From Duncaniella muris (GTDB taxonomy: Bacteria > Bacteroidota > Bacteroidia > Bacteroidales > Muribaculaceae): a DNA stretch of 64,000 bases. The notes under the pieces are model-generated. The model was not told the DNA's origin, did not search any database, and worked only from the letters and a program-made list of their open reading frames with translations. Shown piece by piece: positions 46,930 to 56,469 of the stretch (position 1 is the first letter of the stretch; every line of letters begins with the position of its first letter). Both the position numbers and the translations under genes were made by a program. The stretch lies in NCBI RefSeq assembly GCF_003024805.1, contig NZ_PUEC01000006.1, forward strand, positions 45,280-109,279, read 5' to 3'.

Positions 46930-48378
46930 ATGAAACGACTGTTTACTCTGGTCATAGCTCTGACCGCCGCGGCTTTCGGGATGTGGGCCGACAGCCAGAC
47001 CGAGCTCAACCGACAGCTGAAGGCTTACAACTCACAGATGGCCGCACACCAGTATCTGCCCGCCGCACGCTCGGCAGCTGCCGCGGCTGCGATATGCGCC
47101 GATGCCAAGAACTACGACGGCGCTTTCCGTCTTCTCGCCAACAACGACAAGACTCTTGCCGAACGCCATATCTCGCCCGACTCTCTGCCTGCGGTTTTCT
47201 ACACGACCGAACGCGCCCGCTTCCTCATCTACCGCAATCTCTCAAACAACTCCGACGCAGGCCGCTCGCTCGCCAAAATGGCCGGCTATGCAAAAAAAGC
47301 AGGAAACAAGGAACTCACAAGCGACATGCTCTTCAACGAAGCCCAGTATTACTATGCCATCAACCAGACAGCCAAAGGCGACCTCTGCATAGCCCGCCTG
47401 ATCAAGCAGTATGACCAGGCCAATGACTACAAAGCCGCCGACAAGGCCTATCAGGACCTCATCGAAAGAGCCGTAAGCGCCAACGATGCCCGCCTCGTGG
47501 AACACACCTATGAAAACTACATGCGCTGGTCAGACTCGATCGAGGCCATAACAGCCCATACCGAACTCGGCAAGGTTAAGCAGGAGTATGCCGAAAGCCA
47601 GGAGACTATCGCAGAGAAAGACCACACCATAAAGGCCCGCACGGGCTGGGTGGTAACCTTCATCACTCTCTTCGTCATCGCTCTTGCCGCCCTCGGTGTC
47701 GGTGCCATGTTCTACTGGCGCGTGGTGGCGAAAAACAGACGCATGAAAAAATCCGTTGACACCGCCAACGCCGAAAGCGCCGCCAAGAGCGCCATACTCC
47801 ACAACATGTCCTCGCAGATGGAGCCTACTCTCGAACAGCTTGACCAGACAGACCCGGCTGTGCGCAACCTCCGCGGCTATGTCAGACGTGTCGGCGAACT
47901 CTCCGATGTGGAAAGTGCCGGACAGCTTGACGAGGAAGCCCTCGAAGAAGTGAATCTCCAGACATTCTGCGATGCCATTGCTGATAAAATCCGCCCGATG
48001 CTCAATCCGCGCGTGGTGCTGCATCTCGACGGCTGCAAAGGCTATGCCCGCATCGATGCTCCCGAAGTCGACAAAATCCTCACCCATCTTCTCGGAAATG
48101 CTGCAAAACACACAGCCGAGGGCGGTAAGATCACACTCGCCTACCGCAAACGCGGAGCAAAAAGCCACCAGTTCATCGTGACCGACACCAGCCCAGGCAT
48201 CCCCGAAAACGAGCGCGAAAATCTGTTCAAGCCCTTCGCCACACCAACCGATCTCAGCAAAGGCGCCCGCCTGGGCCTCCCCATCTGCGCCCTCCGCGCC
48301 GAAAAGATTAACGGCTCTCTGACCCTCGATCCCTCAGTCACCACCGGAGCCTCATTCATACTTACCCTCCACAGCTGA
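46930..48378 (+). CDS. TPR-containing histidine-kinase-like protein lacking the phosphoacceptor histidine
   Basis: From the ATG at 46930 the protein has 482 residues: a signal peptide (LFTLVIALTAAAFGMWA), helical TPR-like periplasmic repeats to about 225, a membrane helix (GWVVTFITLFVIALAALGVGAMFYW, split here for length) and a kinase-like cytoplasmic part. The H-box reads ILHNMSSQMEPTLEQL, with serine where NMSHEIRTP has its phosphoacceptor histidine. The ATPase domain keeps the N-box (LLGNAAKHT) and G2 (GLP), but the G1 box reads DTSPGIP. It may be a pseudokinase or a signalling ATPase without phosphotransfer. No response regulator is adjacent. Confidence 0.8.
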   Translation: MKRLFTLVIALTAAAFGMWADSQTELNRQLKAYNSQMAAHQYLPAARSAAAAAAICADAKNYDGAFRLLANNDKTLAERHISPDSLPAVFYTTERARFLIYRNLSNNSDAGRSLAKMAGYAKKAGNKELTSDMLFNEAQYYYAINQTAKGDLCIARLIKQYDQANDYKAADKAYQDLIERAVSANDARLVEHTYENYMRWSDSIEAITAHTELGKVKQEYAESQETIAEKDHTIKARTGWVVTFITLFVIALAALGVGAMFYWRVVAKNRRMKKSVDTANAESAAKSAILHNMSSQMEPTLEQLDQTDPAVRNLRGYVRRVGELSDVESAGQLDEEALEEVNLQTFCDAIADKIRPMLNPRVVLHLDGCKGYARIDAPEVDKILTHLLGNAAKHTAEGGKITLAYRKRGAKSHQFIVTDTSPGIPENERENLFKPFATPTDLSKGARLGLPICALRAEKINGSLTLDPSVTTGASFILTLHS

Positions 48379-48467
48379 CGCACCATCCATACACACAACC
48401 ATGAACCGGTCAAAGTCTGGTTCTACAACAACACAATCCTCCCCTGGTCATAAAACCTCTTACTCCG

Positions 48468-48507
48468 AAACGGTCTCTCGGCATCTTGCCGCGGACCGTT
48501 TTTTTAA
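48468..48507 (+). terminator. Terminator after the kinase-like gene
   Basis: AAACGGTC (48468-48475) pairs with GACCGTTT (48495-48502), with an inner GGCA/TGCC pairing and a following T-tract. Confidence 0.7.
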
Positions 48508-48548
48508 CAAAGCCGGGGCAAAATCTGTGAGGTTACGAAAATTCTCAT

Positions 48549-48556
48549 TATCTTTG
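48549..48556 (+). promoter_or_regulatory. Promoter -7 box of the gldE operon
   Basis: TATCTTTG matches the consensus. TCTG at 48525-48528 lies at the -33 distance with one mismatch. Confidence 0.6.
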
Positions 48557-48634
48557 CAGCGATAATGCCTGTGTTGGCTCATACCGTCTTTGAGATTGAT
48601 GCCCCGGCTCTTTGTATAACTTATCTAAATCGTC

Positions 48635-50017
48635 TTGGACACTGACCCTTTACCTGCCACTGAACAGGTGGCAAACACTCTTCTTGACATTACCAACACT
48701 CCGTTGCTTGACGTTGCGCCATTTTCCACCGACAGCATTGTGGCGCTCCTGTGTGCTTTGGCAGCGCTTCTGATCTCCGCATTTGTTTCCGGAAGCGAAA
48801 TTTCATTTTTCTCGCTGACACCCGTGCAGTGCGACGAACTGGAAGAAAGTTCGTCGGGCGAACGTGTGTTAAGACTGCTCCGGATGCCCGAACGCCTCCT
48901 GGCCACAATCCTCATCATCAACAATCTGGTCAACGTGACCATCGTTGTGCTCTGTAACTTCGCCCTCGGCCCGATCTTCTCGACACTCAGCCCTGTGTGG
49001 AGTTTCATCCTGCAGACCGTACTTCTTACCTTCCTGATACTCCTCTTCGGAGAAATCCTGCCGAAACTCTATGCCAACTCCAACAATCTGGCATGGGCCA
49101 AAACGGCTGCCCCGATGCTTGAAGCCGGGCTCAGTCTGTTCTATCCGCTCTCGTCAGTCCTCGTCAAGAGCAGTGGCATTGTAAAGAAAGTGGTGACCAA
49201 AAAGACCACCTCTGTCACCGCCGATGACCTCTCGCAGGCTCTGGAGATAGCCCATGTAAGCGATGACGAAAACAAAGACATGCTCGAAGGCATTCTGAAA
49301 TTCGGCGACACAACAGCCTCTGAAGTCATGACCCCGCGCGTCGACATCACAGGCATCGAAACCTCCGACTCCTTCGCCCAGGTGATGAAAATAGTGATCG
49401 AAAGCGGATTCGCCCGCCTGCCGGTCTATGAAAACACTATGGACAACATAAAAGGAGTGCTCTATTCGCGCGACCTTCTGCCCTACGTAGGGCAGACCGG
49501 AGAAAACTTCGAATGGCAGAAACTGATGCGCGAACCCTACTATGTGCCTGAATCGCGCATGATCGACGACCTCCTCGAAGATTTCCGTTCGCGGAGAGTC
49601 CATCTGGCCATCGTGGTCGACGAATTCGGCGGCACCCAAGGCATCGTGACCCTTGAAGACGTGCTTGAAGAGATAGTGGGCGATATCGACGACGAATATG
49701 ACGTTGAAGAAAAAACCTACCGCCGCCTACCTGACGACACCTATATCTTCGAAGGCAAAACCTTGCTCAACGACTTCTTCCGCGTAACCGATCTCGATGA
49801 AGAAGCCTATGCACCCGTCATCGAAGACTGCGAGACACTCGCCGGAATGCTCCTGGCCATCAAGGGAGACTTCCCGAAAGAAAAAGAATCAATTGTCTAC
49901 GGCCGCTGCCGCTTCCTGGTGCTCTCCATCCATCAGCACCGCATTGTCAACGTACGCGTCAAAGTAATGCCCGAAGACCAGCTTGATTCAATGACCTCTC
50001 CAACTCCCGCCCTGTAA
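48635..50017 (+). CDS. gldE: GldE: membrane protein with CNNM, CBS-pair and CorC domains
   Basis: A 460-residue protein: four membrane segments of the CNNM (DUF21) type with [10 protein letters not shown] and [11 protein letters not shown], a CBS pair ([13 protein letters not shown] and [22 protein letters not shown]), and a C-terminal CorC/HlyC domain. Relatives handle divalent cations; GldE was named in gliding flavobacteria but is also common in non-gliding Bacteroidales. No ATG is available in frame before the membrane domain, and translation most likely starts at TTG 48635 (DTDPLPATE). gldD follows 5 bases after the stop. Confidence 0.88.
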   Translation: MDTDPLPATEQVANTLLDITNTPLLDVAPFSTDSIVALLCALAALLISAFVSGSEISFFSLTPVQCDELEESSSGERVLRLLRMPERLLATILIINNLVNVTIVVLCNFALGPIFSTLSPVWSFILQTVLLTFLILLFGEILPKLYANSNNLAWAKTAAPMLEAGLSLFYPLSSVLVKSSGIVKKVVTKKTTSVTADDLSQALEIAHVSDDENKDMLEGILKFGDTTASEVMTPRVDITGIETSDSFAQVMKIVIESGFARLPVYENTMDNIKGVLYSRDLLPYVGQTGENFEWQKLMREPYYVPESRMIDDLLEDFRSRRVHLAIVVDEFGGTQGIVTLEDVLEEIVGDIDDEYDVEEKTYRRLPDDTYIFEGKTLLNDFFRVTDLDEEAYAPVIEDCETLAGMLLAIKGDFPKEKESIVYGRCRFLVLSIHQHRIVNVRVKVMPEDQLDSMTSPTPAL

Positions 50018-50022
50018 AACCG

Positions 50023-50610
50023 ATGAAAAAAGCCTTAGGCCATATTTCATGCCTTATAATAAGCATCACGGCGGCTATAGCCGCAGATTCATGCTCCGGG
50101 GCCGGAAATGACAGCGCCGTTCCCAAACCGGAGGGATGGCCCCGCATCGAACTGCCAGGCCGAAACCACAGCATCCACACCGCAGGTCCGGCCACACTGA
50201 TGTTCAATTCAGACGCCGACGTCAGCATGCAGCAGAAAGCCGACGCCTCATGGTGGATCACCGTGACCTACCCGCAGTTCAGCAATGCAACCCTCTACCT
50301 GACCCTTTCTCCCGTCAGCCGCCGGGAGACATCAGCAATCATGGACAACCGCCGTGAACGCATGGAACTCAACTCCGGAGGCGCCACAACTGTCATCACC
50401 GAACTCACATCAGCCGGCAACTGGCACTGCGAACTGGCCGAAACCCGCACCTCGCTCACCACCCCCGTGCAGCTTCTTGCCACAGATTCCGCCTCCGTGC
50501 TCTCCGGCGCCTTCTACCTTGATCTGCCCGCAGGCTCCTCACCCGACTCAATAGCCCCAATAGTAAGAACCGTCAGAGATGACATGCTTTATCTCCTCAA
50601 AAACCTCTGA
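50023..50610 (+). CDS. gldD: GldD-like lipoprotein
   Basis: A 195-residue lipoprotein (signal then lipobox-type AADSCSG). The PKPEGWPRIELP segment near the mature N-terminus is the GldD hallmark, followed by WWITVTYPQFSNATLYLTL. GldD is required for gliding in flavobacteria; its role in gut Bacteroidales is not known. It sits between gldE and the phosphopantetheinyl transferase with gaps of 5 and 2 bases, so the three form a tight operon. Confidence 0.85.
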   Translation: MKKALGHISCLIISITAAIAADSCSGAGNDSAVPKPEGWPRIELPGRNHSIHTAGPATLMFNSDADVSMQQKADASWWITVTYPQFSNATLYLTLSPVSRRETSAIMDNRRERMELNSGGATTVITELTSAGNWHCELAETRTSLTTPVQLLATDSASVLSGAFYLDLPAGSSPDSIAPIVRTVRDDMLYLLKNL

Positions 50611-50612
50611 CC

Positions 50613-51167
50613 ATGACCGAACTGACCGCCGGCTGCTGCCGCCTTTACCTCTGCCCCGTCCCGGACACCGCAGGCTCAAGACGCGACTGCGAGAAAGCCG
50701 CCGTCGAATCGCTTATAGCCCAAGCCCTTGGCGAGGGGATGGAATTAACCCACAGTCCGGAGGGAGCTCCGTCCGTGAGCGGACATCCCGAACTGCGCAT
50801 CTCGATATCTCATTCCGCCAGCCACTGCCTGCTCGCCGTAGGCAATAGCCCGCATATTAATATAGGTGTAGATATTGAGTCTCCACGCCCGCAGCTGCTT
50901 CGTGTGGCCCAACGCTTTCTCACCCCTGCCGAAGAAGACTCTGCAAACCTCTGCTGTGACGAGCCGTCGAGACTCGGCATACTCCTGAAATACTGGACAG
51001 CCAAAGAAGCCGCCTACAAAGCCGCGCTCACCCCCGGACTCGCCCTCCAGGAAATCCACATAGCTCCTGATTTCACATCCGCGCAAGCCCGCGGAAGCAA
51101 ATTTTCACTCTTCTGGCACTCCCTGCCCGCCGGCGAGACCATCGCACTGGCCTGCCTTGAACCCTGA
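50613..51167 (+). CDS. 4'-phosphopantetheinyl transferase (Sfp superfamily)
   Basis: A 184-residue enzyme with the two core motifs of the family: NIGVDIESPRP, with the metal-binding Asp and Glu, and LLKYWTAKEAAYKA, with the WxxKEA run. It transfers the phosphopantetheine arm from CoA to a carrier-protein serine. No carrier protein is encoded nearby. It is the last gene of the gldE-gldD operon, a gene order that recurs in Bacteroidales. Confidence 0.88.
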   Translation: MTELTAGCCRLYLCPVPDTAGSRRDCEKAAVESLIAQALGEGMELTHSPEGAPSVSGHPELRISISHSASHCLLAVGNSPHINIGVDIESPRPQLLRVAQRFLTPAEEDSANLCCDEPSRLGILLKYWTAKEAAYKAALTPGLALQEIHIAPDFTSAQARGSKFSLFWHSLPAGETIALACLEP

Positions 51168-51277
51168 ATCTGCCTATCTGTAAGGCAATTCCCGATCAAA
51201 AGCCACCCGATTTAGAGTTTAAACAGACTCTAACGCAAAAATCAGTCCTCCGGCGAGGGCATTTAAAAGAATTTTTG

Positions 51278-51285
51278 TATATTTG
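51278..51285 (+). promoter_or_regulatory. Promoter -7 box of secDF
   Basis: TATATTTG matches the consensus and implies a leader near 90 nt. A weak inverted repeat (TTAGAGT/ACTCTAA, 51212-51233) lies upstream. Confidence 0.6.
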
Positions 51286-51378
51286 CAGACTGAAAATTGG
51301 CACTTTACCGATTTTCTCCATGAAAATCAATCAGAATTTTAATTTTAACTAACTATTTAAATACATCACTTTAACACA

Positions 51379-54270
51379 ATGCAAAGCAAAGGATCTTTGG
51401 GAAGTGTTGTTGCAGGTGTGATCGCCATTTTCATGGTGCTCATCTGCTTGTTCTACCTTTCATTCACGTTAGTTACCAACCACTACGAGAAGAAAGCGGA
51501 AGAATATGCCGCCGTCGAGGCTGCCAAGGACAACAACAGCCCTGAAACTAAACGTAAGGCCTACAGCGAGTACATCAAGAACATCGCAAACGAAAAGGTT
51601 TATTTAGGCTATACATTCAATGAAGTACAGAAACTCGGAGTAGGTCTCGGCCTCGACCTCAAAGGTGGTATGAACGTCACCCTGCAGGTATCGGTACCCG
51701 ACATCCTCCGCTCGATGGCCAACGCAGAAGGCAACCCCTACTTCGAACGTGCCGTCATGAGCGCCGACTCAATCACCCGTGCCAACAAGAGCAATGACTT
51801 CATCGACGTCTTTTGCGCAGAATACCGTAAGCTCGACCCCCAGGGCGATCTTTCGGTAGTGTTCAAGGATCAGGTGAAGCGCGGTGACAGCATGGACGCC
51901 ATCAAGAACTCACTCCGTCAGGAAGTGAAAGACCGCGTCAGCAGCTCCACCAACGTGCTCCGCACCCGTATCGACCAATTCGGAGTCGTTGCCCCCAACA
52001 TCCAGGAACTTGAAAAGGACGGCCAGATCCTCCTTGAGCTTCCCGGCGTTAAGGAACACGACCGTGTACGCGAGCTTCTCAAATCAAGCGCCAACCTCGA
52101 ATTCTACGAGACCACCCAGTTCAACGAAATAGCCCCGATGCTCCAGGCGCTTGACAACGCCCTGCGCACCGACACCACCGGCAACGGCAAAGGTCTCTTC
52201 GACTACTTCCTCCAGGTCGGCAACCCCTACCGCCCAATCAGCGTAGGTTCAGCCACCGAAACTGCCCGTGACACCATTGATGCCATCCTTGCATCAAACG
52301 TAGCCAAAGGCATCCTTCCCTCCAACCTCAAACTTGCATGGGAATTCAAGCCTGAGATAGTACAGGTCGACGACTCCGTACGCGGCAAGCGCAACCTCAG
52401 CATCTATCAGCTCGTAGCCCTCAAGACCTCAAACGGCAAACCCGCACTCAGCGGCGACGTCATCACTTCAGCTACCAGCGACTACGAAGCCATGAACGGC
52501 AACTACGTTTCAATGAACATGAAACCCGAAGCAGCCCGCCAGTGGGCCCGCATCACTGCCGCCAACCTCAACAAGCCCGTGGCTATCGTGCTTGACAATC
52601 AGGTCTACTCTTCGCCCAACGTCAACTCAGTGATCGAAGGCGGACGCTCGCAGATCACCGGCAACTTCACCACCGATGAAGCAAAAGACCTTGCCAACGT
52701 GCTCAAGAGCGGCAAGATGGCAGCCAAGGTCGACATCATCTCCGACACCGTGATCGGTCCGTCGCTCGGCGAACAGGCCATCCACGACGGTCTCTGGTCG
52801 TTCATCATCGCCATCGTGCTCCTGATGATCTTCATGTGTCTCTTCTACGGCCTTGTCCCCGGCATCATCGCCAACATCGCCCTCATCTTCAACATCTTCT
52901 TCACCTTCGGCATCCTCGCGTCATTCCAGGCCGTGCTGACACTCTCCGGCATCGCCGGTATCGTGCTCGCGCTCGGTATGGCAGTTGACGCCAACGTGCT
53001 CATCTACGAACGTGCCAAAGAAGAACTCCGCGCCGGCAAGAGCGTACGCACCGCCATCGCCGATGGTTACAGCAACGCATTCTCAGCCATCTTTGACTCG
53101 AACCTCACTTCGATCATCACAGGTGTGATCCTCCTTCTCTTCGGAACAGGTCCTATCAAAGGCTTCGCCACCACCCTCATCATCGGTATTGTCTGCTCAT
53201 TCTTCACCGCCGTCTACCTGACACGCCTTATATATATAATGTGTGCCAAGACCAAGCCCTTCGAAAAGCTGACATTCACCACTCCCCTTTCGGCCAAGAT
53301 GTTCTCTGACACCCACTTCAATTTCCTCGGCGCCCGCAAGGTCAGCTTCGGAATTGTCGGCGCGGTTGTAGCCATAGTGATCATCTCGTTCTTTGCCCGC
53401 GGCCTCAACCAGGGCATCGACTTCTCAGGCGGCCGCAACTATGTGGTTCAGTTCGATCATCCTGTGAAGACCCACGAACTCCAGGCTCAGCTCGCACCCC
53501 TCTTTGACGGTGCACAGCTCAGTGTCATCACCATTGACGACGACACCAAGGTCCGCATCTCGACCAACTACAAGATCGACTCTGACGAAGAAGGCATCGA
53601 CAACGAAATCACCGGCATCCTCTACAAGGGCCTTGAGAACCAGCTCAACGGAATGAGCATCGAAGACTTCTCGACCACTAACGAGAACATCGGCATCATG
53701 TCATCGCAGAAAGTAGGTCCGACCGTGGCCAACGACATGCGCACCGACGCTTACATCGCCGTGATCCTCGCCCTTCTGGCCATGTTCTTCTACATCCTGC
53801 TCCGTTTCCGCAACATCGCCTTCTCGCTCGGCGCACTTGCAGCTGTAGCCTTCACAGCCTTCACCATCATCGGTTTCTACTCGCTCTTCTGGGGCCTCTT
53901 CCCCTTCGCTATGGAAATCGACCAGTCATTCATCGCCGCCATCCTTACGGTTATCGGTTATCAGATCAATGACACCGTGGTAGTCTTCGACCGTGTGCGT
54001 GAAAACGTTCAGCTCTATCCGAAACAGAACTTCTTCGACACCATCAACAGCTCGATGAACTCTACTCTCGGCCGTACAGTGATGACCTCATGCTCAACGC
54101 TCCTCGTGCTCCTGTGCATCTTCATCCTCGGCGGTGACGCGATCCGCTCATTCGTATTCGCAATGATCTTCGGTGTGATCATCGGCACTCTCGCCACAAT
54201 CTACGTGGCAGCTCCCGTGGCTTACCTCACCGATGCCCGCCGCAACGCCAAGAAAGCAGCCAAGGCATAA
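51379..54270 (+). CDS. secDF: Protein translocase subunit SecDF (fused)
   Basis: A 963-residue fusion of SecD and SecF. The SecD half has GLGLDLKGGMNVTLQVSV, the P1-head segment DQFGVVAPNIQELEKDG, and membrane helices with GIVLALGMAVDANVLIYER. The SecF half starts near residue 660 with NFLGARKVSF and has GIDFSGGRNYVVQF and GYQINDTVVVFDRVREN. Twelve membrane segments are expected. It uses the proton gradient to pull preproteins through SecYEG. Fused SecDF is usual in Bacteroidetes. Confidence 0.96.
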   Translation: MQSKGSLGSVVAGVIAIFMVLICLFYLSFTLVTNHYEKKAEEYAAVEAAKDNNSPETKRKAYSEYIKNIANEKVYLGYTFNEVQKLGVGLGLDLKGGMNVTLQVSVPDILRSMANAEGNPYFERAVMSADSITRANKSNDFIDVFCAEYRKLDPQGDLSVVFKDQVKRGDSMDAIKNSLRQEVKDRVSSSTNVLRTRIDQFGVVAPNIQELEKDGQILLELPGVKEHDRVRELLKSSANLEFYETTQFNEIAPMLQALDNALRTDTTGNGKGLFDYFLQVGNPYRPISVGSATETARDTIDAILASNVAKGILPSNLKLAWEFKPEIVQVDDSVRGKRNLSIYQLVALKTSNGKPALSGDVITSATSDYEAMNGNYVSMNMKPEAARQWARITAANLNKPVAIVLDNQVYSSPNVNSVIEGGRSQITGNFTTDEAKDLANVLKSGKMAAKVDIISDTVIGPSLGEQAIHDGLWSFIIAIVLLMIFMCLFYGLVPGIIANIALIFNIFFTFGILASFQAVLTLSGIAGIVLALGMAVDANVLIYERAKEELRAGKSVRTAIADGYSNAFSAIFDSNLTSIITGVILLLFGTGPIKGFATTLIIGIVCSFFTAVYLTRLIYIMCAKTKPFEKLTFTTPLSAKMFSDTHFNFLGARKVSFGIVGAVVAIVIISFFARGLNQGIDFSGGRNYVVQFDHPVKTHELQAQLAPLFDGAQLSVITIDDDTKVRISTNYKIDSDEEGIDNEITGILYKGLENQLNGMSIEDFSTTNENIGIMSSQKVGPTVANDMRTDAYIAVILALLAMFFYILLRFRNIAFSLGALAAVAFTAFTIIGFYSLFWGLFPFAMEIDQSFIAAILTVIGYQINDTVVVFDRVRENVQLYPKQNFFDTINSSMNSTLGRTVMTSCSTLLVLLCIFILGGDAIRSFVFAMIFGVIIGTLATIYVAAPVAYLTDARRNAKKAAKA

Positions 54271-54301
54271 CCGCCCGGAACCATATCCACTTCTTATAAT
54301 C

Positions 54302-54337
54302 CTCCGGCCCGTAAAAAATTACGAGCCGGAGTTTTTT
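54302..54337 (+). terminator. Terminator after secDF
   Basis: CTCCGGCcCGTAA pairs with TTACGaGCCGGAG with one mismatch, followed by TTTTTT. Confidence 0.8.
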
Positions 54338-54472
54338 ATGCAGGAAATCCAACCACAGGCATCAGACATCTCCATCTTCCTACTTTAAACCCTAAATTAC
54401 TCCCACATATAGCATGTGACTGAATATGCTATATAACAGCTATACTTTTTTTCTCGCTGCGAAAAATTTATA

Positions 54473-54480
54473 TAAATTTG
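54473..54480 (+). promoter_or_regulatory. Promoter -7 box of the DUF4492-cydAB operon
   Basis: TAAATTTG matches the consensus and lies 47 bases before the first gene. AGAGATTGTTATAA (54507-54520), a relative of the dispersed repeat, is in the leader. Confidence 0.55.
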
Positions 54481-54526
54481 CCTCACTGTCATCACTTTTG
54501 ACATTCAGAGATTGTTATAACAGCAT

Positions 54527-54793
54527 ATGGACAGAACTCAGACAAAATCACAGGCTCACCTCCGCTCTCGGCTCTCAGCCTTCGGAACCGTGACCCACCG
54601 CATATACCGCTTCTATGCCGATGGATTCCGCTCGATGACTGTAGGCCGGAAGCTATGGTTGCTGATAATCATCAAACTGTTCATTCTGTTTTTCATTTTC
54701 AAACTCTTCTTCTTCCCAGACATCCTGTCACGCGACTATGACACCGATGCCCAAAGGGCCGAGGCAGTGAGGGAGTCTCTTCTCAACCGTTAA
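54527..54793 (+). CDS. DUF4492 small membrane protein
   Basis: An 88-residue protein with one strong membrane helix (LWLLIIIKLFILFFIFKLFF) between a basic N-terminal segment (IYRFYADGFRSMTVGRKLW) and an acidic tail. The pattern and the position directly before cydA fit DUF4492, which accompanies cytochrome bd genes in Bacteroidetes. It may help assemble or stabilize the oxidase, like other small Cyd-associated proteins; that is inference. Confidence 0.8.
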   Translation: MDRTQTKSQAHLRSRLSAFGTVTHRIYRFYADGFRSMTVGRKLWLLIIIKLFILFFIFKLFFFPDILSRDYDTDAQRAEAVRESLLNR

Positions 54794-54886
54794 GCTCCGG
54801 AAATATTCTGCCATTTACAAACACACACTCAACAGACTTTCTATCTCTTTCAACTATAAAAAACAACTTATAAAAAACACGAGAGT

Positions 54887-56437
54887 ATGGACGATTTGAT
54901 GACCGTAGTCGACTGGTCGCGATGGCAGTTTGCCCTCACAGCCATGTATCACTGGCTCTTTGTGCCGCTGACACTCGGCCTGAGCGTGATAGTCGGAATC
55001 ATGGAGACCATCTATTTCCGCACCCGAAGCGAAAAATGGCTCCAAATTACCAAGTTCTGGATGACACTCTTTGGCATAAACTTCGCTATGGGAGTGGCCA
55101 CCGGAATTATCCTTGAATTCGAATTCGGCACAAACTGGTCGAACTACAGCTGGTTTGTGGGCGACATTTTCGGAGCGCCGCTTGCCATCGAGGGCCTGCT
55201 CGCCTTCTTCATGGAAGCAACCTTCATTGCCGTCATGTTCTTCGGATGGAAAAAAGTCAGCCCCGGATTCCACCTCGCTTCCACATGGCTGACAGCCCTC
55301 GGAGCCTCGATCTCGGCCCTGTGGATACTGATTGCCAACGCATGGATGCAATATCCCGTCGGCATGGAATTCGACCCGGCACAGATGCGCAACGTCATGG
55401 ACAACTTCTGGGACGTGGTGCTTTCGCCCGTGGCCATCAACAAGTTCTTCCATGCCGTGTTTGACGGCTGGGTGGTAGGCGCAGTGTTTGTCTGCGGCGT
55501 CAGCGCCTGGTTTCTGATGAAAAACAAGCGCCGTGAATTCGCTCTCGACTCGATCCGCATAGCCGGATGGACAGGCCTCGCAGGCATCGTGCTGACACTC
55601 TGGACCGGCGACGGCTCGGCAGTCCAGGTAGCGAGGGTGCAGCCCATGAAACTCGCTGCGATGGAGGGACTATATAACGGCAAAGTAGGCCAGGAGATAG
55701 TGGGCTTCGGTCTGCTCGACCCGTCAAAGACTCTCAATGACGGCAAAGATCCCTTCCTTTTCGACATCTCGATCCCCTACGGTCTCTCGATCCTCGCCAA
55801 CCACGATGCCAACACCTTCGTGCCCGGCATCAATGATCTTATCGAAGGCATAAGCCTCACGCCGGAAGGCGACACCATCAGGACTGAATCATATGCCGAA
55901 CGCATAGCCATAGGCAAACGCGCCCATGAGGCCCTCCGTGACTTCGACCGGGCCATGACCGACGGCGATACCGCGGCTATGGCCGAAGCACGCGCCCGTC
56001 TCAAGGAAGACTACCGCTATTTCGGCTACGGATATCTCGACAGCCCTGAGGAGGCGATTCCGCCTGTGGGCATGACATTCTATTCGTTCCACATCATGGT
56101 GCTTGCCGGAGGCTATCTCCTGCTTTTCTTCATACTCGCCGTCATCAGCTCGGCCCGTGGCGGACGCCTTTGGGAACGCAAGTGGTGGCAGTGGGTGGCC
56201 ATACTGACCATCCCTGTGGTGTGGATCTGCTCAGAAGCCGGGTGGGTGACTGCAGAAGTCGGACGCCAGCCCTGGATCATCGAAGGCCTGATGCCCGCCC
56301 GCGCCGCTATCTCGGCCATCTCGGCCTCTACCGTACAGCTGACATTCTGGATGTTTGCCGCCGTATTCACAGCCCTGCTCGTGGCCGAGGTCACAATCAT
56401 GATCAACCAGATCAGACGCGGACCTGAAAACCACTAA
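54887..56437 (+). CDS. cydA: Cytochrome bd ubiquinol/menaquinol oxidase, subunit I
   Basis: A 516-residue membrane protein starting with SRWQFALTAMYHWLFVPLTLG, including the heme b595-ligand histidine region. Further hallmarks are GINFAMGVATGI, HAVFDGWVVGAVF and WVTAEVGRQPWIIEGL. With CydB it reduces oxygen to water using quinol, which allows growth at trace oxygen in an otherwise anaerobic gut bacterium. The gene starts 93 bases after DUF4492. Confidence 0.96.
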   Translation: MDDLMTVVDWSRWQFALTAMYHWLFVPLTLGLSVIVGIMETIYFRTRSEKWLQITKFWMTLFGINFAMGVATGIILEFEFGTNWSNYSWFVGDIFGAPLAIEGLLAFFMEATFIAVMFFGWKKVSPGFHLASTWLTALGASISALWILIANAWMQYPVGMEFDPAQMRNVMDNFWDVVLSPVAINKFFHAVFDGWVVGAVFVCGVSAWFLMKNKRREFALDSIRIAGWTGLAGIVLTLWTGDGSAVQVARVQPMKLAAMEGLYNGKVGQEIVGFGLLDPSKTLNDGKDPFLFDISIPYGLSILANHDANTFVPGINDLIEGISLTPEGDTIRTESYAERIAIGKRAHEALRDFDRAMTDGDTAAMAEARARLKEDYRYFGYGYLDSPEEAIPPVGMTFYSFHIMVLAGGYLLLFFILAVISSARGGRLWERKWWQWVAILTIPVVWICSEAGWVTAEVGRQPWIIEGLMPARAAISAISASTVQLTFWMFAAVFTALLVAEVTIMINQIRRGPENH

Positions 56438-56469
56438 CCCGATTTCTCACCCTCAAACAGACATAAATC

